From NCBI RefSeq assembly GCF_009826975.1, contig NZ_WUMO01000011.1:62001-126000 (forward strand): a DNA stretch of 64,000 nt, in the 5' to 3' direction. Both the position numbers and the translations under genes were made by a program. Of the stretch, positions 7,242 to 16,557 are shown in pieces. Under the pieces are notes generated by a model. That model had not been told where the DNA came from, made no database searches, and saw only the letters and a list, made by a program, of their open reading frames with translations. Each line of letters starts with the position of its first letter. Within the stretch, counting starts at the first letter, position 1. The DNA comes from Flavobacterium sp. HBTb2-11-1 (GTDB lineage: Bacteria; Bacteroidota; Bacteroidia; Flavobacteriales; Flavobacteriaceae).

Positions 7242-10200
7242 ATGAATGAAAAACAAGTGCGGTATGCCAGCATAAGGACAATAGGAACAAAATTATTCCT
7301 GTTTATGACTTTGTTTTTTGCTGCCCTAACTGTGAAAGCAGGGAATGTTGACATTAACAAAAGAGTGACTTTAAAAGTTGATAATGAGAGTATAAAAAAT
7401 ATATTTCAAAAAATTGAAAATCAGGTTGATGTGCATTTTATGTATGAAAGCAGCCAAGTAAACGCCAATCAGAAATTAAGCTTAAAATTGAATAACGTAA
7501 CGCTAGAACAAGCGTTGGATAAAATTTGTGGCAATGTGCTTCGATATGAGATTGTGAGCAACAATATTGTAATCAAGAAGAATCAGAAAGTTGCTTCTGT
7601 CGATCAGAATAAAATTATTGTTTCGGGAACTGTTTTTGGCGGAGATGATAATATGCCTTTGCCTGGCGTGGGAATCAAAGATAAAGGTTCTGATGCCGCA
7701 ACAGCAACAGATTTTGACGGAACATTCAAATTAGAAGTAAACGCTTCAGAAGCGACGCTTATTTTTTCTTATGTGGGTTATATAACACAAGAAGTAAAAG
7801 TTACTAGTTCTCAAAATATTACGGTAAAATTAGCTGCCGATGTAAAACAGCTTCAAGAAGTGGTGGTAATGGGTTACGGAAGCGTGAAAAAGAACGAAGT
7901 TTTAGGAGCGGTTGGTTCTGTTTCTATGAAAGAAACTTCAAGCAGAACCTACAACAACGCTGCCGAATTATTGCAAGGAACAGTTGCTGGAGTTACCGTA
8001 ATTAACGATGGCGGTGATCCGACTGCATCGCCAACAATCAACATTCGTGGTATTGGATCTTTAAATGCTGAAACACCTTTAATCGTTTTAGACGGAATCA
8101 TTTATAGCGGATCATTAAACACTATAAATCCAAATGATATCGCTTCGATAAACGTTCTAAAAGATGCGGCTTCTGCAGCAATTTATGGTGCGAGAGCTTC
8201 TGGCGGAGTAATTTTGATCACTTCTAAAAAAGGAGTTTCAGATAAAATTAATGTGAATGTAAACTATCAAGGTGGTTTTCAGAATGTAGCTAAAAAATTA
8301 GAGGTTTTAAACGCTGCAGAATATGCTGATGCTATGAATCTTGCGAGAGATAATGCAGGTTTGCCGAGAATTCCTGCTTTTGATCCTGCATTTGAACCAA
8401 CTGCAAGAACAACAAAAACTAACTGGATGGATGAAATTTTCCGTACAGGAGAAATTCAAGATTTGTCTCTTTCGGTAAACGGGAAAACAGAAAAATCTAA
8501 TTTCTTTCTTTCTGGAAGTTATAGAAAAAACGAAGGTATTTTGTTAAATACTTACGGAGAACGTTACACAGTAAGAGCAAATTCTTCTTTTAAATTGGCT
8601 GATAATTTCACCATCGGAGAAAATATTTCGTACTCCTTAACTGATGGTCAGACTGCTAATACATCAAGCTCATACACAGGAGCCATTCAAGCAGCGATTT
8701 TATATCCGCCAAATGCAACGATTTACAGAGAAGATGGATCAGGCCAATTTGGTGGTGTTCCAGAAAAATATGTTGGTTCTTACGGAGACGTTATCAATCC
8801 TGTAGCGTACTTAAAAAGATTAGACAATAAAAATCCAATTTCTACCATTTTGATCAATCCGTATGCTGAATGGGAAATTGTTTCTGGATTAAAAGTAAAA
8901 TCAAACTGGGGTTACACCAGAATTCAAGATAATGCAACAGATTTTACGGTAAAAGTTACCGAGCCAGGAAAGATCTTCGATTTCAACAGATTGACGTTGA
9001 AAAACATAACGACTACAGATTTATTAAGTGAGCAGACTATTTCTTATGAGAAATCATTCGGGAAACACAATTTGAAAGCTTTGGCTGGATATACGTATCA
9101 AGAAACGAAAAGAGATTTCTACACAGTTGAAGGAACTGGATTTGATAACGAAGATCCATCACAGCGTTATTTATTGAATGCAAAATTAATTCAGCAGACA
9201 GCAGCAGGAAGATCAGACGAAATTATTTCTTCTTATGTGGGAAGAATTAATTACGACTTCAATCAGAAATACTTAATCTCAGGAATTGTCCGTCGTGACG
9301 GAACTTCAAAATTATTAGAAAATAATCGCTGGAAAGTATATCCTTCAGTTTCTGCAGGTTGGTTAATTTCTCAAGAAAATTTCATGAAAGGAATGGAGCC
9401 CATCATTAGCAACTTAAAGCTTCGCGCAAGCTGGGGACAAATTGGAAACTTAGGAAACCTTGGCCCATACCAATTTAGTGTGCCTTTGGTACAAACTCAG
9501 GCTTTAATTGGAGCAGTTCCGTCCATCAATTATGGTTATGCTGAAAGCGAATTGTCAAACCCGAATTTAAAATGGGAAAGTTCTGAGCAGACCAATATCG
9601 GTTTAGATTTTACAATGTTAAATAATACTTTGGTAGGATCTGTTGATGCTTATGTAAAGAAAAACAAAGACATGTTGGTTCGTGACCAATTGCCTGGAGT
9701 TTCTGGAACGCCACAAGGAAGAATCGTTAACTCTGGAGATGTTGAAAACAAAGGAATCGAGGTGAGTTTAACGTACCAAAAAACTCGCGGAGAATTTAAA
9801 TTTGATGTTACCGCAAACGCTGGATTCTTAAGCAATAGAATTGTTTCTATTAAAGATGATTTAAATTCATTAGAGCCTCTTGGTTTAAGCAGAGTTCGTA
9901 GTTTGCCATTAGCCAATATTTACCAAGTTGGAAGCCCAGTTGGAGCTTTCTACGGATATGCTACTGATGGATTATTCCAAAGCAATGATGAGGTGAAAGC
10001 CTATGTAAACAAAAATGGTGCAATGTATCAGCCGAATGCGGTCGCTGGAGATATTAAATTTAAAGATGAAAACGGCGACGGTGTAATAAATAATAGCGAT
10101 AGAGTAGTTTTAGGAAGTCCTTTTCCTAAAACAACGTATAGCTTAAATGCCAATTTCAAGTACAAAGGATTTGATATGAATATCTTTTTCACTGGAGCTA

Positions 10201-10610
10201 CAGGAAATAGCGTTTTCAATGCGGTAAAATATACAGGATTAAATGCTTCTTTCCCTGGTTACAACTTGTTGGCAGATTCTAAAGATGCTTGGTCGCCAAC
10301 GAATACCAACACCAATGTTCCAATTCTTTCGTCAACAGATAATAATAACAATTTCGGTCGTATTTCTGATTTGTATATTGAAGATGCTTCTTTCTTAAGA
10401 TTGAAAAACGTTTCTATCGGTTACACTGTAAAAGAAAGCTGGCTGAATGGAAAAGCAAAATTGAGATTCTTCATCTCGGGACAAAACTTATTTACGATTA
10501 CCAATTATTCTGGTATGGATCCTGAAGTCGGACTTAAAAACTTCGGAATGGATTTAGGACGTTATCCGCTTTCTCGTATTTACATGACAGGTGTTAACGC
10601 AACTTTTTAA
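7242..10610 (+). CDS. SusC/RagA-type TonB-dependent transporter with N-terminal STN signalling domain
   Basis: The protein has 1122 residues. After a signal peptide (LFLFMTLFFAALTVKA, ~24-39), an STN domain (~50-125; ESIKNIFQKIENQVDVHFMY) is followed by a carboxypeptidase-D-like beta sandwich (~130-215; DFDGTFKLEVNASEATLIFSYVGY). The SusC plug (~220-345) contains GVTVINDGGDP and the ALYGARASG-type motif AAIYGARASGGVILITSKKG, and a large beta barrel ends LSRIYMTGVNATF. The STN domain marks it as a transducer coupled to the upstream FecI/FecR. It forms the outer-membrane channel under the SusD lid. Confidence 0.95.
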   Translation: MNEKQVRYASIRTIGTKLFLFMTLFFAALTVKAGNVDINKRVTLKVDNESIKNIFQKIENQVDVHFMYESSQVNANQKLSLKLNNVTLEQALDKICGNVLRYEIVSNNIVIKKNQKVASVDQNKIIVSGTVFGGDDNMPLPGVGIKDKGSDAATATDFDGTFKLEVNASEATLIFSYVGYITQEVKVTSSQNITVKLAADVKQLQEVVVMGYGSVKKNEVLGAVGSVSMKETSSRTYNNAAELLQGTVAGVTVINDGGDPTASPTINIRGIGSLNAETPLIVLDGIIYSGSLNTINPNDIASINVLKDAASAAIYGARASGGVILITSKKGVSDKINVNVNYQGGFQNVAKKLEVLNAAEYADAMNLARDNAGLPRIPAFDPAFEPTARTTKTNWMDEIFRTGEIQDLSLSVNGKTEKSNFFLSGSYRKNEGILLNTYGERYTVRANSSFKLADNFTIGENISYSLTDGQTANTSSSYTGAIQAAILYPPNATIYREDGSGQFGGVPEKYVGSYGDVINPVAYLKRLDNKNPISTILINPYAEWEIVSGLKVKSNWGYTRIQDNATDFTVKVTEPGKIFDFNRLTLKNITTTDLLSEQTISYEKSFGKHNLKALAGYTYQETKRDFYTVEGTGFDNEDPSQRYLLNAKLIQQTAAGRSDEIISSYVGRINYDFNQKYLISGIVRRDGTSKLLENNRWKVYPSVSAGWLISQENFMKGMEPIISNLKLRASWGQIGNLGNLGPYQFSVPLVQTQALIGAVPSINYGYAESELSNPNLKWESSEQTNIGLDFTMLNNTLVGSVDAYVKKNKDMLVRDQLPGVSGTPQGRIVNSGDVENKGIEVSLTYQKTRGEFKFDVTANAGFLSNRIVSIKDDLNSLEPLGLSRVRSLPLANIYQVGSPVGAFYGYATDGLFQSNDEVKAYVNKNGAMYQPNAVAGDIKFKDENGDGVINNSDRVVLGSPFPKTTYSLNANFKYKGFDMNIFFTGATGNSVFNAVKYTGLNASFPGYNLLADSKDAWSPTNTNTNVPILSSTDNNNNFGRISDLYIEDASFLRLKNVSIGYTVKESWLNGKAKLRFFISGQNLFTITNYSGMDPEVGLKNFGMDLGRYPLSRIYMTGVNATF

Positions 10611-10629
10611 AAAATAAAAAACAATTAAA

Positions 10630-12165
10630 ATGAAAAAAATAAGTCTTTTATTATTGAGTTTTGTGCTTTTGGTAAGCACTTCGGCTTGCGAAAGCGAACT
10701 TGATGTTGTGCCGCAAGGAGCTCCTTCGAGCGGGAATTTCTGGAAAACGCCAGCAGATGCAAAAGCAGGAGTAAATGCAATTTATGCTTTGTATTCTGAT
10801 GATAATATGTACGGTCGTGGTTTCTTTTGGCTCAATAATGCCAGCGATGATATTGGAACAAAACCAAGGCAAAATGCAGAAAGAATTAAAAATTTTATTG
10901 TAGACGGATCTGAGTCGGATACTAAAGATATTTGGAGAATTCACTACGAAATTATGAAGCGTTGTAACGACGTTATTCGTAATATTCCAAATATTGCTTT
11001 GGATGAAAAAACAAGAAACGGAATGTTGGGAGAAGCTTATTTTAATCACGCTGTAATGCATTTAGAATTGGCCTATCATTACGGAGATGATCGTGCAGGA
11101 ATTCCGATTCAAGACAGAGAAAACCCGACAAATGTATATGTGCCTCGCGCTAAAAACGTTGCTGAAAATTACGCTTACATTGAAGCCGATTTAATCAAAG
11201 CAGCCGATTTATTGCCTTATTTTGATCAGCTTACACCAGACAATCGCGGGCGCGCTCACAAAACTGCGGCTTGGGCATATTTAGTACGTACGTATTTGTA
11301 TGCAAAAGATTGGGACAATGCCATTAAATATGCCAATATGATTGTGGCTAGCGGAAAACACAAATTATTGGACAATTTTGAAGACGTATTCAAAATCAGT
11401 AACAATTGGTCTTCAGAGTATATCTGGTCTGTAACTTCAAGTGCAGAAAATACTTCTTTAGGTTCTATTTTTCCTGGAGTTTGTTTAGAAGATAAAGGTT
11501 GGGGAGTTTACAACGGCTGGGGAAATTTTTATCCGACAAAAGAATTATTTGATGCTTATGATCCAAACGACAAAAGACGCAGTGCTACGATTTTACAAAA
11601 AGGAGACAAATTTGTTTACTTCGGAGAAACTGTAACTTTTAATGAAGGAAGTCATGTTGTAAGTTCAAGTAACAGAACGGGTTATCAGTTTAAAAAATAT
11701 ATGGAGCCTTTCAGTTATCCAAAAACAACTTCTGGCGGAGTGGATATTCGTTACGTAAATGCGAACGGAGACAAACCTTCAACAGCTTTAAATGTGCCTC
11801 TTTTGCGTTATGCAGATGTCATTTTGATGTTAGCGGAAGCGAAATTAATGAAAGGTCAAAATGCAGATGCAGAAATCAATATGATCCGTCACCGTGCAGG
11901 TCTTGCTGATATTTCTGGCGCAACAATGGTCGATTTGAAAAGAGAAAGGAGATGCGAACTAGCAGGCGAGTGGACAGATCGTCATTTTGACTTAGTGCGT
12001 TGGGGAGATGCAAAAGAAGCTTACGCAAAACCATTGCACCATTATAACGGAAGCGTAATATATCCTGCCCGTAATTTTAATCCTGCTATTCACCACGTTT
12101 GGCCAATTCCGCCAGATGAAATCGCAGTGAGCAAAGGAGCTTTGACACAAAACCAAGGCTGGTAA
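10630..12165 (+). CDS. SusD/RagB-type outer-membrane nutrient-binding lipoprotein
   Basis: The protein has 511 residues. It has a lipoprotein signal peptide (MKKISLLLLSFVLLVSTSAC, Cys20 lipidation), then the SusD N-terminal TPR-like region (TPADAKAGVNAIYALYS) and the C-terminal RagB/SusD domain with LRYADVILMLAEA and RERRCELAGEWTDRHFDLVRW. It starts 19 bp after susC and forms the lid of that transporter. The ligand is not readable from sequence. The neighbouring phosphodiesterase-phosphatase suggests an organophosphate. Confidence 0.95.
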   Translation: MKKISLLLLSFVLLVSTSACESELDVVPQGAPSSGNFWKTPADAKAGVNAIYALYSDDNMYGRGFFWLNNASDDIGTKPRQNAERIKNFIVDGSESDTKDIWRIHYEIMKRCNDVIRNIPNIALDEKTRNGMLGEAYFNHAVMHLELAYHYGDDRAGIPIQDRENPTNVYVPRAKNVAENYAYIEADLIKAADLLPYFDQLTPDNRGRAHKTAAWAYLVRTYLYAKDWDNAIKYANMIVASGKHKLLDNFEDVFKISNNWSSEYIWSVTSSAENTSLGSIFPGVCLEDKGWGVYNGWGNFYPTKELFDAYDPNDKRRSATILQKGDKFVYFGETVTFNEGSHVVSSSNRTGYQFKKYMEPFSYPKTTSGGVDIRYVNANGDKPSTALNVPLLRYADVILMLAEAKLMKGQNADAEINMIRHRAGLADISGATMVDLKRERRCELAGEWTDRHFDLVRWGDAKEAYAKPLHHYNGSVIYPARNFNPAIHHVWPIPPDEIAVSKGALTQNQGW

Positions 12166-12191
12166 TACATAATTTTGTTGTGTTTTTTTAG

Positions 12192-12236
12192 TTTTTTACG
12201 CTGCAGTCTTAGTCAGGAGACTGCAGTTGTAAAAAA
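12192..12236. terminator. Terminator after the susCD pair
   Basis: CTGCAGTCT (12201-12209) pairs with AGACTGCAG (12218-12226), flanked by TTTTTTAC and GTAAAAAA that extend the stem. A/T runs on both sides make it usable in either direction. It separates susD from the downstream phosphatase gene, which therefore may have its own promoter. Confidence 0.65.
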
Positions 12237-12278
12237 AGTTTGTCACTCCGAGGAATGATGAGCAGCACCCAGTCACAC

Positions 12279-12392
12279 AATCTTGTCATTTCGACGAAGG
12301 AGAAATCTTCGTAAGAAACTCGACAAAGATTGGAGATTTAGATTGTGGAGTTTCTTGTGAAGATTTCTCTCTTCGTTCGAAATGACAAGATT
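12279..12392. repeat. Dispersed long-arm palindrome (REPIN-like), copy 1
   Basis: The left arm (12279-12311, containing TCTTGTCATTTCGACGAAGG) and right arm (12360-12392) are imperfect inverse complements of ~33 bp around a 48-bp centre. A second element with the same arms and a different centre is at 56426-56519. The arms are conserved and the centre is not, which is typical of mobile REP pairs. It occupies most of the susD-phosphatase gap. Confidence 0.75.
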
Positions 12393-12533
12393 ACTTTTTA
12401 CTATGTGAATTTAAACAAGTAAAACGCCTTACGCATAAAGAAAAGCTATGTTTCTATGTGTTTTAAAAAAAAATAGCATAAACCAAATTCTGATAAAGTC
12501 ACCTACAGCTTTAAAAGAATAAAATCATTTTCG

Positions 12534-14351
12534 ATGAAAAAAATAATCACCCTTTTTTGTCTTCAATTTTGCCTATTCGCGCAAGCGCAAGAATACAGTT
12601 CGTCTAACATTCATTCTCATAACGATTACGAAAGCAAATTACCATTTTATGGTGCCTATTCTAACGAAACAGGAGTTATAGAAGCCGATGTTTTTTTAGT
12701 GAATAACGAATTGTTTGTGGCACATACTTCTAAAGAAATAGCTTCTCACAATACGCTTAAAAGCATTTATTTAGAACCTCTTTCCAACAAATTAAAAACG
12801 TTGGAAGGAAAAGCGTATCCGAGCAATAAACCTTTGATTTTAATGATTGATATTAAGTCAGATGCCGATCCGACTTTGAAAACCATTACCCAACAATTAA
12901 AGACTTTCCCAGATATCATTTCGAATAAAAACATCAAAGTGGTTATTTCTGGAAATAGACCTTTACCGTCACTATGGGCGGCATATCCAGATTTTATTTA
13001 TTTTGACGGAAGGCTGAATGAAAATTATACTCTAGATCAATTAGCGAGAGTTGAGATGATCAGTGAAGATTTGCATGAAATCACAGTTTGGAACGGAAAA
13101 GGCGTTTTGACACAGCCAGATGCCGAAAAGATTCAGGCCATAATCAAAAAAGTCCATGATCAAAACAAAAAAGTAAGATTCTGGGCTACGCAAGACAACG
13201 TGAATACGTACATGACTTTGATGAATTTAAAAGTCGATTTTATCGGAACGGATAAAGTGGCCGAACTGACTCAATTTATCAATAATATCAAAACCACATT
13301 TTATCAGAATACCGAATTTCATCAAGCGTATATGCCTAAAAATAATTTCAAAAATAAACGCCCAAAAAATGTTATTCTGCTAATTGGAGACGGAATGGGA
13401 TTAGCGCAAATCTATTCTGGTTACACGGCAAACAAAGGGCAGTTGAGTTTGTTTAATATTCCAACTCAAGGATTTTCGATCACAAAATCTTCAGACAGTT
13501 ATATCACAGATTCTGCGGCAGGAGCAACGGCAATGGCTACAGGACATAAAACCAATAACCGTTTTATAAGTGTTGATGAAAACAGAAAACCTCTTGAATT
13601 GATTACACAGCAATTGGCAAAGAAAAACTATAAAACGGCCATTATTTCTGCTGGGAATATTACTGATGCGACGCCAGCGGCATTTTATGCGCATCAGCCA
13701 GAAAGAAGTTTAAGTGAACCTATTGCGAATGATTTCCTTTCGAGTCCATCTGATATTTTAATTGGAGGAGGACAGAAAGAATTTATTTCCAGAAAGGATG
13801 GAAAAGATTTGTCTAAAACCTTAATTGAAAAAGGCTATACTTTCTCGGATAAATTCTCGAGTTTAGATACCATTAAAAACAGCAGATTTGTAGTTTTGGA
13901 AGATGCTGCGGTGGTTTCTATGAAAAATGGGAGAGGAGATTTTTTAACGAAATCTTTTGCGAAAGCAACAAACACTTTTTCAAAAACAAAGAATCCGTTT
14001 TTTATTATGGCGGAAGGCGCTCAAATAGATTATGGCGGACACCAAAACAATGTAGAATATGTGGTGAGAGAAATGCTTGATTTTGACAAATTGGTTGGTC
14101 AAGCAATGGAATTTGCAGATAAAAATCCAGAAACTTTATTAATCGTAACCGCGGATCACGAAACAGGTGGATTATCTCTTATCGATGGAAGCATTGAAAA
14201 AGGATATGTTCACGGAAGTTTCAGCACCAACGATCATACGGCAATTCCGGTTCCGGTTTTTGCTTATGGACCAGGATCTGAAAAATTCATGGGCGTGTAT
14301 CAGAATACAGCGATTTATGACAAGATTATGGAATTGATTGGAGGGAAATAA
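12534..14351 (+). CDS. Secreted phosphodiesterase (PI-PLC/GDPD-like) - alkaline phosphatase fusion
   Basis: The protein has 605 residues. A signal peptide (MKKIITLFCLQFCLFAQAQ) is followed by a PLC/GDPD-like barrel (~25-245): HSHNDYESKLPFYGAY, GVIEADVFLV, LMIDIKSDAD and DGRLNENY resemble AIM6-like phosphodiesterases. The C-terminal half (~275-603) is an alkaline phosphatase: metal site LIGDGMG, nucleophile Ser in TDSAAGATAMATGHKT, later EGAQIDYGGHQN and TADHETGG. A diester could be cut and its monoester dephosphorylated by one periplasmic protein. Placement after an STN-susC/susD locus suggests scavenging of glycerophosphodiesters or phosphoinositides, which is inference. Confidence 0.88.
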   Translation: MKKIITLFCLQFCLFAQAQEYSSSNIHSHNDYESKLPFYGAYSNETGVIEADVFLVNNELFVAHTSKEIASHNTLKSIYLEPLSNKLKTLEGKAYPSNKPLILMIDIKSDADPTLKTITQQLKTFPDIISNKNIKVVISGNRPLPSLWAAYPDFIYFDGRLNENYTLDQLARVEMISEDLHEITVWNGKGVLTQPDAEKIQAIIKKVHDQNKKVRFWATQDNVNTYMTLMNLKVDFIGTDKVAELTQFINNIKTTFYQNTEFHQAYMPKNNFKNKRPKNVILLIGDGMGLAQIYSGYTANKGQLSLFNIPTQGFSITKSSDSYITDSAAGATAMATGHKTNNRFISVDENRKPLELITQQLAKKNYKTAIISAGNITDATPAAFYAHQPERSLSEPIANDFLSSPSDILIGGGQKEFISRKDGKDLSKTLIEKGYTFSDKFSSLDTIKNSRFVVLEDAAVVSMKNGRGDFLTKSFAKATNTFSKTKNPFFIMAEGAQIDYGGHQNNVEYVVREMLDFDKLVGQAMEFADKNPETLLIVTADHETGGLSLIDGSIEKGYVHGSFSTNDHTAIPVPVFAYGPGSEKFMGVYQNTAIYDKIMELIGGK

Positions 14352-14377
14352 TTTCTTTCTGATATAAAATTCAAATT

Positions 14378-14410
14378 AAAGGAGCATCTGAAAAGATTGC
14401 TCCTTTTTTA
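14378..14410 (+). terminator. Rho-independent terminator after the phosphatase gene
   Basis: AAAGGAGCA pairs with TGCTCCTTT around an 11-nt loop, followed by a T run, 27 bp after the stop codon. Confidence 0.8.
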
Positions 14411-14513
14411 TGTTTAGGCAAAATATTTCGCTCTTCGAGAGCTTGAAATGTTTCTACAAAAATCCCAGTGAGCGAAATGTATCATTTATCTAGTTCTTAC
14501 ATCTTACATTCCG

Positions 14514-14538
14514 CATTTCACATTTCACATTTCACATT
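14514..14538. repeat. Short 7-bp tandem repeat
   Basis: CATTTCA is repeated about 3.5 times between the convergent phosphatase and methyltransferase genes. It is a simple-sequence tract with no visible role. Confidence 0.6.
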
Positions 14539-14543
14539 TTGAT

Positions 14544-16148
14544 CTATTTTCCTTTCAATAAATTAATGCTCACTGTTGCTGTATCTGCATCGGGAAATCT
14601 TTTGAAAATCGCTTGATCTGGAAACAATCCTGCTTCTGCCGCAATGGCATTAAAAACATCAATTTCAACAATATATTGGTCCGAAAAACCATGAGTAGCA
14701 TCATAAGCAGTTGCTGGAGTTCGACCTAAATTATTAGCTGTAAGTTTCGGATTTAAGGTATGAAGTTCAATTAAAAGCAGACCAAATTTACGCACATACG
14801 GCGACCATTTTTGTAAATGTTCTAAGAGATTATCTTCAACCAAATTATTGCTAATTCTTTTCCCTCTGTAAGCAAATGCGCCAGTTGAGGTACTGACTCT
14901 GTTTGCGTTAGTATGTTTCGGATCTTGCCAAATTCTATTATGATCTAAAAAAGTCCTTACGTTGAGAAGATCTTTCAAGTCAATATTATAATTTTCTTTC
15001 AGATCATTTGCCAATAAATCAGGACGTCCGATATCGCCCCAAATTACTTTGGCCCAAATATCAGCATTGATAAGATTGGCTCTCGTGACTTTCAAAGCCG
15101 TCTGATTGTAATCGGCACCAACCAGAAATAACGGATATTCGTCGAGCATTTTTCCTCGTAAAGTCTGCCTGTCGATTACTTCAAAAATATGCTGCAGAAA
15201 AGCGCCATTTCCGCAACCCATATCTAGAATTCCTTTGGGCTGTTCTTCGATCGGAAGATTAAAAAGCTTGATCAGGATTTCGTCAACCACTTTAAAATAA
15301 GTGTCGTGCGCGCCGCCGCTTCCCCAAACATTCATTTCACGATCGACATGAAGTTCGTTTTCGCCTTCAGCTGTTCTTAAAATATCTGGATTGCCAAAAA
15401 TTAATTCTTCGATTTTAGCAAAAGTGGGCAGATACGAAACGGTGACACCATAAGCACTGGCTCTTTTAGCAAAAAATAAACCTGCTTCTGTAAACTGATA
15501 ATTGCCATTTTTTTCTAGAAACCAGCCCAGATGAACAAAAAAGTCCAATATTTTTTTAAATTTTTCTGGTGATTTATGAAACTCTTCGGGTCTGAAAGAA
15601 GTTTCCATAAAATATTTATGAAACATTCCGTTCATGGCCAGTCGAACAATAGTTGGTCCGATGAGGTAGCCTTCAATATGTTTTAAAATTTGCTCCTGGA
15701 TACTGTTTTTCAGCGGATCATCTGAAGGTTCAATTCCGTATCTCTTTTTATATTTTTCGAAGATAATATTGAGTTTTTCAAAAGGAACATCTTCAAACAA
15801 ACGCGGATGAAACTGGATAGACAATTGTAACAAACTCACCACATCTTCATAGAGATAAAACAGCGAAAAAGCGGTTTCCGTTTTCTCATTTACAGAAATG
15901 GTAATTACCTGAGTTTTATTATCGATTTCATATTCTAAAAATCCCTGAGAAGCCAAAACTCGCAACGCGACATTGAGATAACCTTCGTTAGCTTTAAAAG
16001 TAGCTGTAAGCTCAGATAAGGCAAGTTTTTTTCTGTCTAAAATAAATTCTAAAACCGATTTGTTTTTGAATGCAATCGCAACTGGAGGTGTAACTAATCC
16101 GTCAAGATGTCTGAAAATGGAACCTAAAAGCTGTGGTTTATCGTTCAT
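14544..16148 (-). CDS. Class I SAM-dependent methyltransferase with N-terminal winged-helix-like domain (AprA-related?)
   Basis: The protein has 534 residues with no signal peptide. Residues ~1-240 are helical with winged-helix features (LSELTATFKANEGYLNVALRVLASQGFLEYE), as in the dimerization domains of small-molecule O/C-methyltransferases. The Rossmann fold begins at the SAM motif ILDMGCGNGAFL (~302), followed by LVGADYNQTALKV. The C-terminal half has an unusual segment HNRIWQDPKHTNANRVSTS. It may belong to the AprA-related methyltransferases known from polyketide pathways, but no polyketide genes are nearby. The substrate is unknown. Confidence 0.8.
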   Translation of the reverse strand: MNDKPQLLGSIFRHLDGLVTPPVAIAFKNKSVLEFILDRKKLALSELTATFKANEGYLNVALRVLASQGFLEYEIDNKTQVITISVNEKTETAFSLFYLYEDVVSLLQLSIQFHPRLFEDVPFEKLNIIFEKYKKRYGIEPSDDPLKNSIQEQILKHIEGYLIGPTIVRLAMNGMFHKYFMETSFRPEEFHKSPEKFKKILDFFVHLGWFLEKNGNYQFTEAGLFFAKRASAYGVTVSYLPTFAKIEELIFGNPDILRTAEGENELHVDREMNVWGSGGAHDTYFKVVDEILIKLFNLPIEEQPKGILDMGCGNGAFLQHIFEVIDRQTLRGKMLDEYPLFLVGADYNQTALKVTRANLINADIWAKVIWGDIGRPDLLANDLKENYNIDLKDLLNVRTFLDHNRIWQDPKHTNANRVSTSTGAFAYRGKRISNNLVEDNLLEHLQKWSPYVRKFGLLLIELHTLNPKLTANNLGRTPATAYDATHGFSDQYIVEIDVFNAIAAEAGLFPDQAIFKRFPDADTATVSINLLKGK

Positions 16149-16557
16149 AATACAAAAGAGTGAAGGTTAGTTTAAAAATAGTGATTTTTTTGATTACTCA
16201 ATGCATGTCAAATTATAGTGTTGAGGTTTTGTTTAAAACAACATCTAAAAAGAGAGAGCTTTATTGGAGTTTGAAATTTAATCTAGATCATAGTGCTTTA
16301 TGCTAATCTTGAAGCTGCGTTTTTTAATTTTAAAACGCTTGATATTAAATTAATGTTATTAAAAATAAAATGCGTAAAAACACTCATTATCAGTGTTTTG
16401 TTGTTTTGTAATTTAGTCCTGCTATTTTGTTTCAGCAAATATTTACTGCAAGCCTTAAATCTGTTTAGATCTTTCCTTATCGTATATGCCTCATTTATGT
16501 TTTTTATGTTAAAGTGTTGATTTATAAAAATAATGGTAACCAATAAAAATAAAAAAT
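16149..16557. other. 409-bp AT-rich intergenic region
   Basis: Divergent region between the methyltransferase and the PLD-like gene. Overlapping hydrophobic reading frames occur on both strands (16293-16520 plus, 16298-16543 minus), but neither has a start context, motif or composition that supports coding. It should hold both promoters; I could not assign them. Confidence 0.5.

Noticed and set aside
10651..11061. 136-aa minus-strand ORF inside susD
   Set aside because: It is a shadow of susD with no motif, opposite a clear lipoprotein gene. The same applies to the ORFs at 44089-44415, 57021-57449 and 49604-49909.
14514..14538. Possible CRISPR-like short repeats
   Set aside because: These are contiguous 7-bp units without spacers. 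No CRISPR array or cas gene was seen in the window.
16293..16543. Overlapping hydrophobic ORFs on both strands (75 and 81 aa)
   Set aside because: They are mirror images of one AT-rich segment, have no start context or motif, and lie where divergent promoters are expected.
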